DNA of 64,000 bases, taken from positions 62,001 through 126,000 of the forward strand of contig JAENRP010000081.1 of assembly GCA_024741835.1 (NCBI GenBank). The letters run 5' to 3'. The notes beneath the pieces were generated by a model that was not told the origin of the DNA, searched no databases, and saw nothing but the letters and a program-made list of their open reading frames with translations. Source of the DNA: Diplocarpon mali. Taxonomy: Eukaryota; Ascomycota; Leotiomycetes; Helotiales; Drepanopezizaceae. Below, piece after piece: positions 22,318-34,080 of this stretch. The translations under genes were made by a program, and so were the position numbers. Numbering within the stretch: the first letter of the stretch is position 1; each line of letters begins with the position of its first letter.

Positions 22318-22603
22318 AGAGGTCTTCGAGACTTATGTGGTAGTCGATGTATGAATGCATGGCGTGACCATATGGTCCCTGATTCCTGGCGCGTTACAGT
22401 TGATGAGTATAGACATGATAGATTTCACTTCCGCTGGTACGTCACTGTTGAACCCGTAGTGTGGCTTCACTATACATACCTGGTTGTTGTTTTGTGGGCG
22501 ACTCGACAATTCCCAGGTTTTGACATTCAACTTTGGCCTGGGGGGAACACCACTTGTCCGGTGAATATGTATAGGTGATAGAACCTGATGCTTAGAGTCC
22601 CTG

Positions 22604-22900
22604 TCATCCAGAGCTCACAGGTGGAATGATAGCAACTTCGTCGCCGTCTTTGATGACGAATTCACTCTCATCCGCGTTCTCCGGCATATCAACATAGACC
22701 AGATTGACTGTCACAAGACAGCTCCCGAGTACCTTGCTCTCCATACCGGCATACCTTTCTTCGAGCGTCCGAAACAATTCTGCGATTGGAAGAGGTGCGG
22801 GCAAGACATCGTAATCTTTCGAGGTGTATGAGGCGGCAGATGCAAAATAGAGAATCTTGAAGTGCCCTGCTGGTACCTTCGCAGAGATCATGACGACCAT
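22604..22900 (-). CDS. cnxG: molybdopterin synthase sulfur carrier subunit (MoaD/MOCS2A)
   Basis: A single exon of about 98 residues, the right size for this ubiquitin-fold protein. It carries sulfur as a C-terminal thiocarboxylate to the large subunit (MoaE/CnxH) to make molybdopterin, needed by nitrate reductase and xanthine dehydrogenase. The pattern FKILYFASAASYT, LPAPLPIAELFRTLEERY, VNLVYVDM and DGDEVAIIPPVSSG is diagnostic. The protein ends Ser-Gly, where bacterial MoaD ends Gly-Gly; the terminal glycine that becomes the thiocarboxylate is present. The exact start is uncertain: ATGs at 22900 and 22891 are both possible. It is divergent from CYT-4, with 436 bp between starts. Confidence 0.87.
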   Translation of the reverse strand: MVVMISAKVPAGHFKILYFASAASYTSKDYDVLPAPLPIAELFRTLEERYAGMESKVLGSCLVTVNLVYVDMPENADESEFVIKDGDEVAIIPPVSSG

Positions 22901-23336
22901 CAAGGCTGATGCTACTGCTTGCAACTGTTAGCTAGTGAAGCTGCCAGTACGTGCGATTATATATCGGATTGTAAGGTATAGTCAGAGATCTTGGTGATAT
23001 TAACCACATAATAAGGCCAGTAAACTGACTGTGATTCAGGTAATACATGCTATTTTTGTTCATCATGCTAGCAAGGACTTGGTTGTAAGAGCAAAGTGTT
23101 TGACATACCAGGGGAGATGGGTTGTATTTAGTAGAAAGGTCAATACCTAGTTACTCAGTAGGATCTTTGGTCCGGGGAATCACAATTGAATCTAAATGCT
23201 TGTCGGGAGAGCGCACGGCCCACATGATAACTCTGAGCGCGTCGCCCCAATTTTTTTCGTGAAAGAAGTTTCCCACGCATCAAGGACCATAATCGCGCCT
23301 AACTCTGCTAGATTTTCGGGCGACTTTTTGACGACT
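22901..23336. promoter_or_regulatory. shared divergent promoter region, cnxG / CYT-4
   Basis: These 436 bp lie between the start codons of two divergent genes. It is AT-rich in the middle. I recognise no specific site. Confidence 0.4.
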
Positions 23337-26300
23337 ATGCTACGCGTCCAGGCTCATAGAAAAGTTACTCAGCCATTCGTCTGCTGGAAATGTTTCGCGA
23401 GATCCCGTTCCAAGGCTGCCAGCCCTTACAATACTCGTAAACCTAGGTCGAGAAGTCTTCGAGATTATGAACCACATAGAGATGGCAGGCGATATCCTGA
23501 TGCCGGGCATACATTGAGTATCAGACGTACAAAAGGCATACAGTCTCCCGATGCTGGCTACAAAGTGAGTAGTAGCGTTCGTTCAGTGGAGTTTACAGCC
23601 ATTAAAGAATATCCCAGGCTCGTTCTGCGCTGGATTCGACCTCGCCGCCGGAATCGCCGTCACCACCTGATCTTCCTGGTGGAATTCGCGATCGCCTGCG
23701 GCAATGGGAAAGCGAGAATGCTGCGTCTCATGAGCCGGTCGACTTCTCCACGAGTCGGGCTTTGCCGAGCAGTGTGGCCAATAGCATCGTCAATCCGAAC
23801 TATACGATCTTCGAGGAGACAGAGGATGTTCCTGGACAAGAGGTCCTCGGTGGGTTAGACTACGATACATTTGATATGGTTGATGTGGGCGATTCACGAA
23901 GCTTCTTTCTACCTGGAGATCTTGTTGAGCTCAAGTAGGTCCAATACTCTTGTGGTGGTGTGTAAGTGCTGATTGAGATAGCACTACCGGCGGCCGAAGA
24001 CAAGAGTTGGCGATATATGTGCGTGATCTTGGCTCACAAAGCCAGTTCTATACAATGTCGGGTCGCTGGTTGCACCAGCAGACACACAAGATTGTTTTCT
24101 TCGTCCCTGGATTTGTGTCGCCGGAAGAACTGGATGTAATACGTCCGTACTTACCGGATAGTGAAGTAGATACTTCAATGGAGGGTAGACTCCAAAGCTT
24201 TCAGGATTCAATCGCGATTGAGATTGGCAAACCTCTCCGCTCGAAGATGACTGAATTCTGGAATCAAGCCAATGCCACCTATCAACGCTCTGCGAACTTA
24301 CTAGACAATGCACACAGGACGGTGGCGGACCCTCTCAAGTACACATACGCCACGCTTGACCATATTGCTGGCAAGATCCTAGAAAATACAGTCGAAAGAG
24401 AAAGTGACGGGAAGTACCCGTGGGCTGCTCTATACGCTGTGCACCGCAAAATCCTTCAAGACGACATTGGTTTCAGGGCTTTGTCGCATCTCTCCACTCA
24501 GCGTGTCAATACTCAATATGAAATCAACAGCTTGCACGAGGTGGAAAATATCCGAAAAGTGGTGGGATGGGTTCGCGCCTATTCTGATGCAAAGCTTACC
24601 AAACAATCCCGGGCCACAAGACCTCGCCGTTCTCATCTTGATTCTTTTGCGGCAAATGCTCGTAAGCTCATAGACATCAGCCGAAATAACCGTCCTTTCA
24701 CACCCTACGGCATGATAGGCACATCCTCAAAGACTTCGGCGCCTGGCGAAAATTTCAGGTCCGGAGTGGCTGGGGGAGCCTTTACAGTATGTGACCTTCA
24801 TTTTATCAGATTCCTCGAGTCTTGGGTATGCTTGGAAAGTTTTAATGCAGACTCCTCGTTGAACGGCGTCGGCTCAGCGATTCTGCGGGCTATCAATAAG
24901 TACCACGACGTGAGACTCGATCGGTCTACCGGATGGACTTGTTTGCAAGAACTGGGCGCCCTGCCGCCGTGGGAGACCATAACTGGCTTCGAGCTCCGAC
25001 TACCATACAACAGTCGGCCAGATTCGATTCAGCAGCGCTCATTCCCAGTTCCTAATCCTGAAAATGGCCTCTTATCAGACAAGCTAAAGGACCTGCGAAG
25101 AGACTGGGCCGACACTCCGATATACTGTATTGATGACACGGCGGCCCACGAAATCGATGATGGTATCTCGTTGGAATCTACCGATGTCGCAGATGAGTAC
25201 TGGATCAACATACACACAGCGGACCCTGCAGCACATCTTGACCCAGCAGGGAAGGTGGTTCAATTTGCTGAATCTCAGACTGAAACAATCTATTTGCCCG
25301 ATAGAGTGATTCCTCTGTTACAACCGGAATACGTTCAAGCACACTGGAGTATTTCGCCGAACAAACCTTGCTTGACATTCAGTGCAAGGATGAATTTACG
25401 AGGAGAGTTGCTTGAAACGAAAATAGAGCCTGGCTTGATTCATAACGTACAGTTTTTGACACCAGCAACTCTCATTGATGTGGTTTCCGATGTGCCTACT
25501 CCACGCATACATAATCTTCTTGTGGCGGGTACTCTGGATACAACGAGCATTGCTTCTCGTGCGTTGAAGACAGCAGATCAATTTTCCGAAGCAGAAAAGC
25601 AACAGTTGAAGATCATCGATGCCATTGCGAAAGCACGGACCAGAATTCTACAGTCAAAGGGCGGCATCAGTACTGCACATCCCAAAGCCGAAGTATCCGT
25701 TTCCTTCGATGGCTTCGGGTGGGCCAAGCCCAAGTCTGCAAATAAAACCCACCAATATTTCGGAGACCCAACGATCTGTCTCCATGTAGAAAAGTTTGCC
25801 GATGGATCTGCCACTGCTCACGAGGCCTTCGGGACTGTCGCGTCTTGTATGATACTTGCTGGCGATATTGCAGCGAGATGGTGCAAGGAGAGGAATATTC
25901 CAGTCCCTTACCGCGTCACTCCCCTTAACCCCGAGAAGCAAAACCCTCAGGAATTTTTTCTGGAGAAAATCAAGGATGGTGCGAGAGAAGCCGACGGGTC
26001 AGTACCCATCAATACTATGATGGAATACTATGCTACCATAGGCAAAGTGCAGCCGTCTGTCTTTCCCGGGCCCCATGCAGCACTTGCCTTGGAAGGGTTT
26101 GTCAAGGTCACTAGTCCCTTGCGCCGTTACGGCGATCTCGCTGCACATTTCCAAATCGAAGCCGCCTTGTTAGAAGAGGCTAGGACCGGAAAGTCTCTTG
26201 CTGGAAGCATCTCACACGACTATCTTGCAATATCTGCAGCCCGACTCGAACAGATCTTGCCGCGAATGGCAGGTCGGGAGAAGCGTATTGCGGCTATGAC

Positions 26301-26631
26301 AACCAAAAATGTGCGGTTGTGGTCATTGCAACTGCTTCTCCGGGCCTGGAAGTTTGGCGAGACCGAGTTACCTAGTCCTCTCGATTTTGCCGTGCGAAGT
26401 GTCAATATCGCCACAAACTCAACTGGAGGGGTCGTCTCTCAATTGCTCATTGGTGGAAAGATGGATGTACCGTCATGGACGAAAGCAGAGGATATTAAGA
26501 TTGGCGATCGATTCGAGGTGGAGATCGAGTATATCGATGTATTCGTAGGATACGTCAACTACAAAGCCATTCGGTCTCTGGAATCTGAAGCGGAGGTGTT
26601 GGCCAAGAAGATGGCGGCGCAGGGCTCATAG
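23337..26631 (+). CDS. cyt-4: mitochondrial exoribonuclease, RNase II family (CYT-4/Dss1 type)
   Basis: Exons 23337-23564, 23618-23934 and 23982-26631 give 1064 residues, close to Neurospora CYT-4. Introns of 53 and 47 nt keep phase; the second junction restores FFLPGDLVELN followed by TTGGRRQELAIYV. The N-terminus MLRVQAHRKVTQPFVCWKC is basic and hydrophobic without acids, a likely mitochondrial presequence. The RNB catalytic domain spans roughly 540-890 with the metal-binding block CIDDTAAHEIDDGIS (about 563-577), followed by a C-terminal S1-like part (VEIEYIDVFVGYVNY). CYT-4 acts in mitochondrial RNA 5' and 3' processing, intron splicing and turnover; yeast Dss1 is the nuclease of the mitochondrial degradosome. 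The start is the first ATG that gives the presequence. Confidence 0.92.
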
Positions 26632-26923
26632 TTTCTGTACCATATGCGAAATGTGTATAATTATGTATATTACTCTGGATATGCGCCGAGCGGGCCTTCA
26701 TTCCTTGCTTGCTCCATCAGGCATCAAGCTCGCCTCCATTCTTGCCAAGAGCTTCCAGATACCTCTCGTCTCGCTTGACAGGAAATGTAAACATTCGCTT
26801 AATGTCTCGGTCCACTTGGCTACTTTCTCGACACCTCTTTCACAGGCTCTCTCTTTCTCGCATCTCACATCAAACGCCCGATTGCCATCCATCGCCGACA
26901 TCCCAGGAAGCTCAGCCAACACG

Positions 26924-27160
26924 ATGCGAGCCTCTGCCAGCTCTCTCTCCGTGCTCGCAATCCTCCTCTGCACGGCGTCGGCGCAGATCGAGCCCGCCGC
27001 CGAAGCCGTGCCCTCCGCCGTCCTGGCACCCCCCTTCTGCATCTCCCCCGGAGGGAAACCGTGTCTCGGGGTGGAGCTGGCTGACAAGGTCTCCTCTGCA
27101 GATCAACATTATTGCGATTACGGTTGCGTTGCCGGGCGTCCTGGCGGCGTCTTCGTGTGA
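26924..27160 (+). CDS. possible small secreted cysteine-containing protein
   Basis: An open frame of 78 residues starting MRASASSLSVLAILLCTASA, which looks like a signal peptide with a cleavage site after AQ or SAQ. The mature part, about 57 residues, begins with a Glu/Ala/Pro stretch and has four cysteines in the order PPFC, KPC, HYC, YGC. I do not recognise the family. The gene is short and without homology evidence, and an unpredicted intron could change the C-terminus. It lies about 290 bp after CYT-4 on the same strand. Confidence 0.35.
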   Translation: MRASASSLSVLAILLCTASAQIEPAAEAVPSAVLAPPFCISPGGKPCLGVELADKVSSADQHYCDYGCVAGRPGGVFV

Positions 27161-28208
27161 CATGCTCGGTCGGGACTGGTATCTGTGCAGGGGCAGAGGG
27201 CGCGCGGCGCCAGACGTTCATTTCTGTCGACGTTGCTGAGAGGCAGAGGTCCGTTCCTCACAGGAGATGCTCCTCGCTCTCATTCGTTCCTTCTGGGTCG
27301 GCCCGATCCATGTACAGTCCCTCGTTTTCGTGCTCTGGCTGGGAGGCTCCGAATGAGTGGACTTTCGGGGGAAATCGTACGGGGCACCATGGCGGACTGG
27401 CCGTAATCACGGGTGCTTTTCTCCTGGGTTGCACTTCGTCGGAATCGTCGTGTGTGCGAGAAGGGCACCATTAAATCTGTACAGTCCCACTCACGCCGTC
27501 CATGCCGCTCGTCTCGCAACAGGAGGACCAGGAGCGCCACGCTGTCAGAGATCGCCTGCCCGCTCAGAGACGCAGACAGCGGCTGATAGAGGGGGAAATC
27601 TTCCACGCCCAGAGAAGCTGGCTGCTTCATATCCTCGATGCTGTATTGCTACTCACCCTTTGACTCGGTGACGAAGAAAAGAAACGCATTTCTCACCCGG
27701 TAAGCACGGTGGAAAGTGCAAGGGAGCCCCCCAAGAGGAGTCCTCGATTCCCTTGAAGGAGCCGTGGGGCGCGGAGGGGGTGCCGGAGTGATCAAAGCTG
27801 GCCAGTAATCGTCTGTAGCCAAGCAGTCCTGTCCTTGCTCAATTGGACTTGCTCAATTGGACCCTGACCGCAAATGAAGAATATAGTGCAATTGTCCGGG
27901 GTTAATAAACACTAAAATTTACAGTAAGGTTTCGTCCATGCCTAGAAAAATTCATCAAGGGGAAGTTCCTAGCCACTCATGATGCTCGCTTTGCATTTCC
28001 AACCTTGCACACACCTGCCGTACATCCCAATTCCAAACATGCGCGTGAACTTCATCAAGATCTATCCGTCGATCCTATGCAAAATCCATTCCGTGTCTTC
28101 CAAAGCTCTCATGATTCCCTCTCCTCCTTTCAAATACTCAAGTATTCTCTTCTAGAAGGCACATGAACTGACGCCATATGCATGATTGACTCGGCGAGTG
28201 GGTTAGGC
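27161..28208. other. intergenic region, no gene seen
   Basis: About 1 kb between the possible secreted protein and the 3' end of the GH17 gene. There is a short duplication TTGCTCAATTGGAC near 27,836-27,860. No coding sequence is supported. Confidence 0.4.
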
Positions 28209-30472
28209 TTACTGGAAGTTCTGGATAGAACCCCAACTTTGCTCACAGCCGAACGCGCCTGGCTCCTTCCAGTAATCGTTAACATAAGAGAACATGACGG
28301 ACTTCCCCCCGACGGCGTCGGAGATGCTCTTGACGGCAGTCGCTTGGTTTTCCGGACTTGGGCAGGCCAGACCGTTGCAAGATCCATGAGCAGGCCATCC
28401 AGTCTCGAGGTTGACACCATACTTTCCTGGGCAGAGACCATCGACGATCTTGAGTTGAGATGCTGTGAACTCCCCAGCGTGCTCGGCGTCAATAGCGGCG
28501 TTGAAGAAAGGGTGAATGTTGCACCCAACGATATCGACTACAGGGCAGAGGACGGCCGCATTCTTCTCCCAGATATCGAGGGTCTCGGTGGTGGTGATGA
28601 GTCCAGGGTATCCTCCAGCGATCAGGGCGGTCCTACAGGTCGCGATAAACGCAGCCAATTCGGCCGCGGAGCAGTGGCCCGAGAAGACAGCCTCGTTACC
28701 CACGACAAAGAGCTCGACAAGGTTCCACTTGCCCCAGCTGACGATATCGGTAAGTTGCTCGCTAGCCCCAGAGATTCCAGTGCTGCTGATGAAGACACCG
28801 AGAATCATCTTGAGTCCGTGGGTCTCACAGGCAGAACCAATGTTCTGGAGACCGGAGCAATCGGAGCTGTATACACGGACGGTGGTGAAGCCAGCCTTGG
28901 CAATTATGGCGATATCACTGGCGACGGATCCAGAGTCTTTGCACTGTCCGTTGTCCTGGTATGGAGAGTAGGTAATAGCCCATTGCTTTCCTGAGGTCCC
29001 GAGCTTACCAGAAGGCGTGGTTGCGTAAGGAGTAGTGGAAGGCTTCGCCTTGGAGGTCTTAGCTGGCGAGTAGGTTGGCATCACTGGGACAACATAGGTC
29101 GAGGTTGGCGGAACAAGTGGAGCCTCGTGGGTCGAACTAGATTTAACAACTGGAGCCTCGTAGGTCGGGGCAGTCTTGACAACAGGAGCCTCGTGGGTCG
29201 AACTAGATTTAACAACTGGAGCCTCGTAGGTCGAGGTAGTCTTGACAACGGGAGCCTCGTAGGTCGGGGCAGTCTTGACAATAGGAGCTTCGTAGGTCGA
29301 GGTAGTCTTGACAACGGGAGCCTCGTAGGTCGGGGCAGTCTTGACAATAGGAGCCTCGTAAGTCGAGGTAGTCTTGACAACGGGAGCCTCGTAGGTTGAG
29401 GTAGACTGAGCGACTGTGGCAGCATAGGTCGAATTTGGTGCCGACGAGGTGTACGGGCAGAGAACGACGTAGTTTGTCTGGTTGACTGTGGTCACGACCT
29501 CTGTTGATCATATTAGTATGCCACTTGCCCCCAACTCCCAAGAGCGAGTTGACATCACTGCGACTCTGATTCGCGCTTTTTGACTCTCCGAAAGTCAAAT
29601 TCAAGATGTACTGACCTGGTTGAGTATAGATTCCTGGAGCGTACGCAGCCGGGGTTGGGTAGACCCAGAGAGCGTCCTGGTGAACAGTGGTGGTCAAGGG
29701 CGCAATGGTGTAGGTTCCGGCTTTGGGGCAGAAGTACGTTGTGGTCAGAATCGTACTGGTGGTGACACCTGAGCAAGTCGAGACCGTAGCATACGGGCAG
29801 ATCACGGTGGTAGCATTCTTTACCACGGTAGTAACCCCTCCAGCTGTGTGGATGCCGACTGGGACGTAGGTCGACGTGGCTCCGCAGACAGTCGTCGACT
29901 CGTTCAGCGTCACGGTCTTAGCTGGGACGGTGTAAACACCTGGGGTCGGGCAGGTTGTCACCAGCGGGGTCGGGACCACCGGGCCGAGATAGGTGGTAGG
30001 AGTGGCCTTGGAGATGGAGGTGATCGAATTGGCAGCGTAGGTGGTAGGAGTGGCCTCGGAGACGGAGGTGATCGAATTGGCAGCGTAGGTGGTAGGAGTG
30101 GCTTCGGAGATGGAGGTGGTCGAATTGGCAGCGTAGCTAGTTGGAGTCGGAGGAAAGTAAACTAATGATATGTGAGCGCGTCACCCTCTAGCCCTTACGA
30201 TCTGATCATGACATACGGACTCCTTCGCCCGTGAAGGTCGAGTAGATGGTAACCTTGCATTCACAAGTCTCCTGAGGGGCGTAGGCATTTCCAGTGGTAG
30301 TTCCAGTTGTAGTTCCGGTTCCAGTCGGGTATGGCGCTAGGGGAGGAACTCCAGCAACGGGGTAACCTCTCTGGTGGAACGGAGCATGGGCAAAGTGACG
30401 CGCCGCGAGGTGTTTGTTGGCAGCAACACCGGCAGCCAACGCCGCAGCGAGAGCAAGATCCCCTGCCTTCAT
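28209..30472 (-). CDS. btgE: GH17 cell-wall beta-1,3-glucanase, BtgE type, with tandem repeats
   Basis: Exons 30472-30217, 30161-29616 and 29500-28209 give 697 residues. Introns of 55 nt (GTATGT..ATTAG) and 115 nt (GTCAGT..CAACAG) keep phase. An N-terminal signal peptide (MKAGDLALAAALAAGVAA) leads to a region with ECKVTIYSTFTGEG, three 16-residue units YAANS(I/T)TS, and BtgE-like blocks (TVCGATSTYVPVG, FCPKAGTYTIAPLTTT). Then come nine 10-residue STYEAPVVKT-type repeats. The catalytic GH17 domain is about 440-697: VGNEAVF holds the probable acid/base Glu and LETGWPAHG the nucleophile Glu. Related SCW4/SCW10/BtgE proteins are covalently or tightly bound wall proteins that remodel glucan. The start is the ATG that begins the signal peptide. 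The repeat makes this copy longer than the Aspergillus protein as I remember it. Confidence 0.88.
29108..29408 (-). repeat. coding minisatellite, 30-bp units (10-residue STYEAPVVKT repeat)
   Basis: Nine in-frame 30-bp units inside the GH17 gene. Units alternate (TSTYEAP / APTYEAP, and VVKT / IVKT), giving a 60-bp higher-order period. Near-identical DNA in the copies suggests recent expansion. The period also keeps a shadow frame open on the plus strand. Confidence 0.9.
29998..30145 (-). repeat. coding repeat, three 48-bp units
   Basis: Three 48-bp units in the second exon of the GH17 gene encode 16-residue blocks starting YAANS(T/I)TS and ending EATPTT or KATPTT. It is a Thr/Ser-rich linker, likely O-glycosylated. 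Confidence 0.85.
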
Positions 30473-32640
30473 CTTGAATACGTAGCTGGGTCGGCTTGAT
30501 CTCTGTTTTTCTCCGAATAGTCCAGTTTCGCGTGCGAGGTGCAAATGAGTGCCCGCTGAAAGAGTGAAGCGGTAGTAGGGTGAAAGTGGGGTGGGGGAGG
30601 GCGCGCGAGGAAGATCACGACATCAACAACGAGGTGAGGAGGAGAGGAGAGGAGGGGAGGGGAGGGGAGGAGAAGAAGAAGAAGAAAGGAGAAGAGAGGA
30701 GCGGAGAGACGAATGGGATGCTGGCGAGACCACGAGCCTCAAGAGTGAAGTGAATCGGGGGCTTGGCAGAGCGAGGCAAAAAGGTGAGCCAGTCAATTCT
30801 TCATTGTGGCCCTCTCTCCGCTCTCGTGGCCCCCGCCCTTCCCGTCTTCGTCTCAACAGCCGTTCTTGGCTGACAGCGCTATACCGGATCGGGTCACGCT
30901 AGGTGCAAACCCTAAATCCTAAATAGCTATAATCATGACGTATTCCTGATCGGGCCTAGAGTGGTCTCTAAACTGCGGGGGGAAGAAGTGGATCGTGTTC
31001 CTGGCTAGACCGCATCCAGCATGGCGGCAGGGCAAGCTCTGAGCTCTGTCTGCACATAGTTTCTGTACATAGTACGCCCAGCCTGGCATTCATTTCCTTT
31101 CTCGTATTGCACTGCCGTTACCCTCGGGCTGCCGGACCGTGCCAGTCACGGGCATAGTCACGGGCACAGTCACGGGCACAGTCACGGGCCCAGTCACGGG
31201 CACAGTCACCGTGCAGTGCAGGTCCGGACGATCGAAGTCTGGCTGGCGGGTGGACAGATCCCATTCGCAAGTCAGGAGAGATACTCTTTGGTGACCCTTC
31301 ACCATTGTCCCTATCCTGGTACGGTACTCACCAAGTACATAGTACATAGTACACACTACCGAGCTTGCAGATCATGTCCAGGGGCTGCCTAGCGAGGTAC
31401 TCGCTTACCGTCGTCCGAGGGCTACCCTGCCAGGCACAGAATATATTCCCCCCCCCCCCACCCCCATTTCTTCGGGCTTCGTTTCTTGTTTACCATCTCA
31501 TCACATCCTTTTTTCTTATTCTTATCCGGATTATCCCATGTCCCTTTTCATTCTATCCTACTTTACTGTACTGTACTATACATTTTCCATCCGATTCCAT
31601 CCCACTCCTGCTCGTCTCGCGTCGGTCCTTCTTGACGTTTGCTCGAATTCTTCCACGCTCAACCCCGTGCCGCAATCATCTGTCACAACCCTGGCACTTG
31701 ACGTGCAGCTTGCATCGCCTCGCTTCGCTACAACTCTACGCAGCGTAATTAAATCATCGTCGTCAGGATAATACCGACCACAGGCAGGGGTGTCAAAGTG
31801 TAAAGTTGAGGTTCGAGGGGTAAGCTTAGAACGAGCCTAGAGAGTTAACGGATAGTAACAGTCTCTGGTATTAAGGAGATGCTTTTGTTTCGGCCGAAAG
31901 CATAAAAGGCTAAGGAGATGAGAAGTTCTAAAGCGGCACAGATTTGCGCTGCGATAAGGGCGCTGCGGGATTGCAAGGTCAAATGTAGATACAGTACTTT
32001 CATCAAGGGTTCGTGACGCCTGCGACGAGGGACTTGGAACACCGACGGCGAATGCGAGGAACCGTGTCAGCAACCCACCCCCTGATCCCCGAACCGAGCC
32101 CAGGGCACAGTCCAATCGATCTTTAATAGCGACCCCTCTCGCCCACTCGAGGCCGGTCCACGCACGATCGGAAAGAATTCAAATGCTGGGGGTGGGCGGC
32201 TGATATGCCGAAACGGCCGGCCCGGGTCGCCAACTCGCTTTGGCTTTGCGCAAATCCGCTGGGAGTCTCGCCAGATGCACGTTTTCCGAGATGCATTTAC
32301 GAAGCCAGGCGGTCGTTCCAAGCGCCAGCTCGGTTGCGCGTGTTGTGGCGCACTTGTATTTCAAAAGACCGTTCTCACCCTCGATCGGCGCTCCCTCATC
32401 TCCAGGTCCCTGCATGAGGTCAGTTACCAGTCGCTGCTGGAGCCGCTGTCACAACCGCTTGGCAGGACGGGAAAATGCAACGTGAGCTTTCCAAGCGGCC
32501 CATGGCCCGCACACGGAAGAGACCAAACATTTTCTGCAGGCGCCACAGCCGCTTCATGTTTCCGGAATACCTCTTTACGATTCGGTGATTTCATGGCGTC
32601 TTTCTCTGTGGATTTCTATATACACGCCATTTTGTGTTTG
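30473..32640. other. gene-poor intergenic region upstream of the glucanase
   Basis: About 2.2 kb without a supportable gene. It includes a GGA/GAA-rich purine stretch (about 30,630-30,705), the CAGTCACGGGCA repeat, a C run near 31,450 and a T/C-rich stretch to 31,760. It presumably holds the btgE promoter in its left part. Confidence 0.45.
31143..31210. repeat. 12-bp tandem repeat (CAGTCACGGGCA)
   Basis: About five and a half copies of a 12-bp unit, CAGTCACGGGCA with one-base variants, end to end. Non-coding. Confidence 0.85.
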
Positions 32641-34080
32641 GTAGCATCCAAATGTGCCTTGTTTTGTCCAGTGAAGAACTGTAAAATGACTGATGTTCAG
32701 CCGAGAAAATTAGTGCGCAACTCACTGAAAATCCTGCAATTATTTTACAGCAATCGACTACATAAACAGTCCGTTCTTATTAACTTAGAATTGCTATCGG
32801 TGCAAAAAGAAATCTTACTTTTTTCTACCTTTAACATTCCCGATAATCTAATTCCGACAGCCCCTATGCCAGCCTATTCTTACTCAATGTAGTAGTATAT
32901 TTCCTACCTTGAATATCGAATCCAAAGTATCTTTCAAAGGTCTCGAACCGAAGGAGGTATCGAGTACTGAACCGGCAGTGTCGAATGAACTAGATTTTCC
33001 CCACGGAAAAGGTGCAAAGGCGGAAGAAGTGAAAAGTCAGGATCAAGGTATAAAAAGCTGTGAAATATCTGCAATGGTTACAGCGACCGGCATATGACGG
33101 ACCCGATTTAAATGGCGTAAGGCGACAAGGCACACCTATACCTACCCAGCTTCCTTCACCTATCTTCAGGCTGCCACTCTAACAAGCGAAAGTCCCCTGT
33201 TAAGCTACCTGCTCGATATAAGGCAGCATAGTATATAGAACTTACAAGGTCTTGTTAGTCTTTTTTGTTTTATGTAAATGGACTTCCTTGTAATATAAAA
33301 ATCTATTCTACCTAGGTATACATACTTAAATACCTAACGTAGGTATAAAGGCAACACCTGTACGCGGTATCTCCTACGAACCTGCAGACTCTTTAAGAGT
33401 CTGCAAAGCCGAGATTGAGTCATTTCGACTATAGATCAATCAAACCCTAAGTCGAAGAAAGTTAGAACATTCGGAAATGTTAGAATAGAAAAAATTCGTT
33501 CGATTATACTACCCCTTGTAAAAATACCCTTTACTTTCGACCCCTGCTTGCGTACTCTAGGATTGTTTGAATATATACCTACGACTAGAGGAAAGGCTTA
33601 AAAAAGAATACGAGGGAGGAAAAGGCGGCTGATAGTATTTAAGGAGGAGGAGGAGGAAAAGGGTACATTTTAATAATTATTTTATATAAAGTCGATAAGA
33701 AGGGTTACGATCGAGAGTTGCCGCCGACTAGTAAGACGCTTAATATAATCAAATAAATAGCCGCTGCCAACGTAAAGGGCTTATCTTAGAATAGAGAACC
33801 TACGGCGACTCTATTTATCAAAGCACCTTCTAAGAACGTACTCCCCTAAGACCTAGAGGGAACAACTATTGTTAAAGATATAGGTTAGACTCTTATCCAA
33901 GGAGTCGGGAATCATAGGCATAATAAGCTACATAGTAAAGATATAAGGATTATAAGGCTAGTCTCTCCTTATGTATGGGTCCGATCATAGCGTTTCTCGC
34001 TTATGCTATATAGTTTAAAACTAATACTGCACGTTAAAAGGAAACAAAAATTAGGTAACCTCCGATTCCTCCAGGTCAGC
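32640..34080. repeat. AT-rich island, probable RIP-mutated relict
   Basis: About 1.4 kb, markedly AT-rich, with many TA dinucleotides and stops in all frames, between GC-balanced flanks. This composition is what repeat-induced point mutation leaves in inactivated transposons. I cannot name the original element: no terminal repeats or intact domain are visible. It contains a segment (33352-33420) matching 36725-36786. Confidence 0.6.
33352..33420 (+). repeat. diverged duplicate of 36725-36786
   Basis: CAACACCTGT, a GCGGTATC / GTGGTGTC block, CTACGAACCT, GTCTGCA, AGCC and GAGATTGAGT / AAGATTGAGT occur in the same order at both places. This copy sits in the AT-rich island and has a small insertion. 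Several of the differences are transitions. Confidence 0.7.

Noticed and set aside
29127..29399. Plus-strand frame with Gly-Ser-Leu-Asp-Asn repeats
   Set aside because: It is the antisense shadow of the 30-bp repeat in the GH17 gene.
32926..33010. GGTTCGAGACC on minus as a tRNA T-arm
   Set aside because: No matching acceptor, D or anticodon arms could be drawn.
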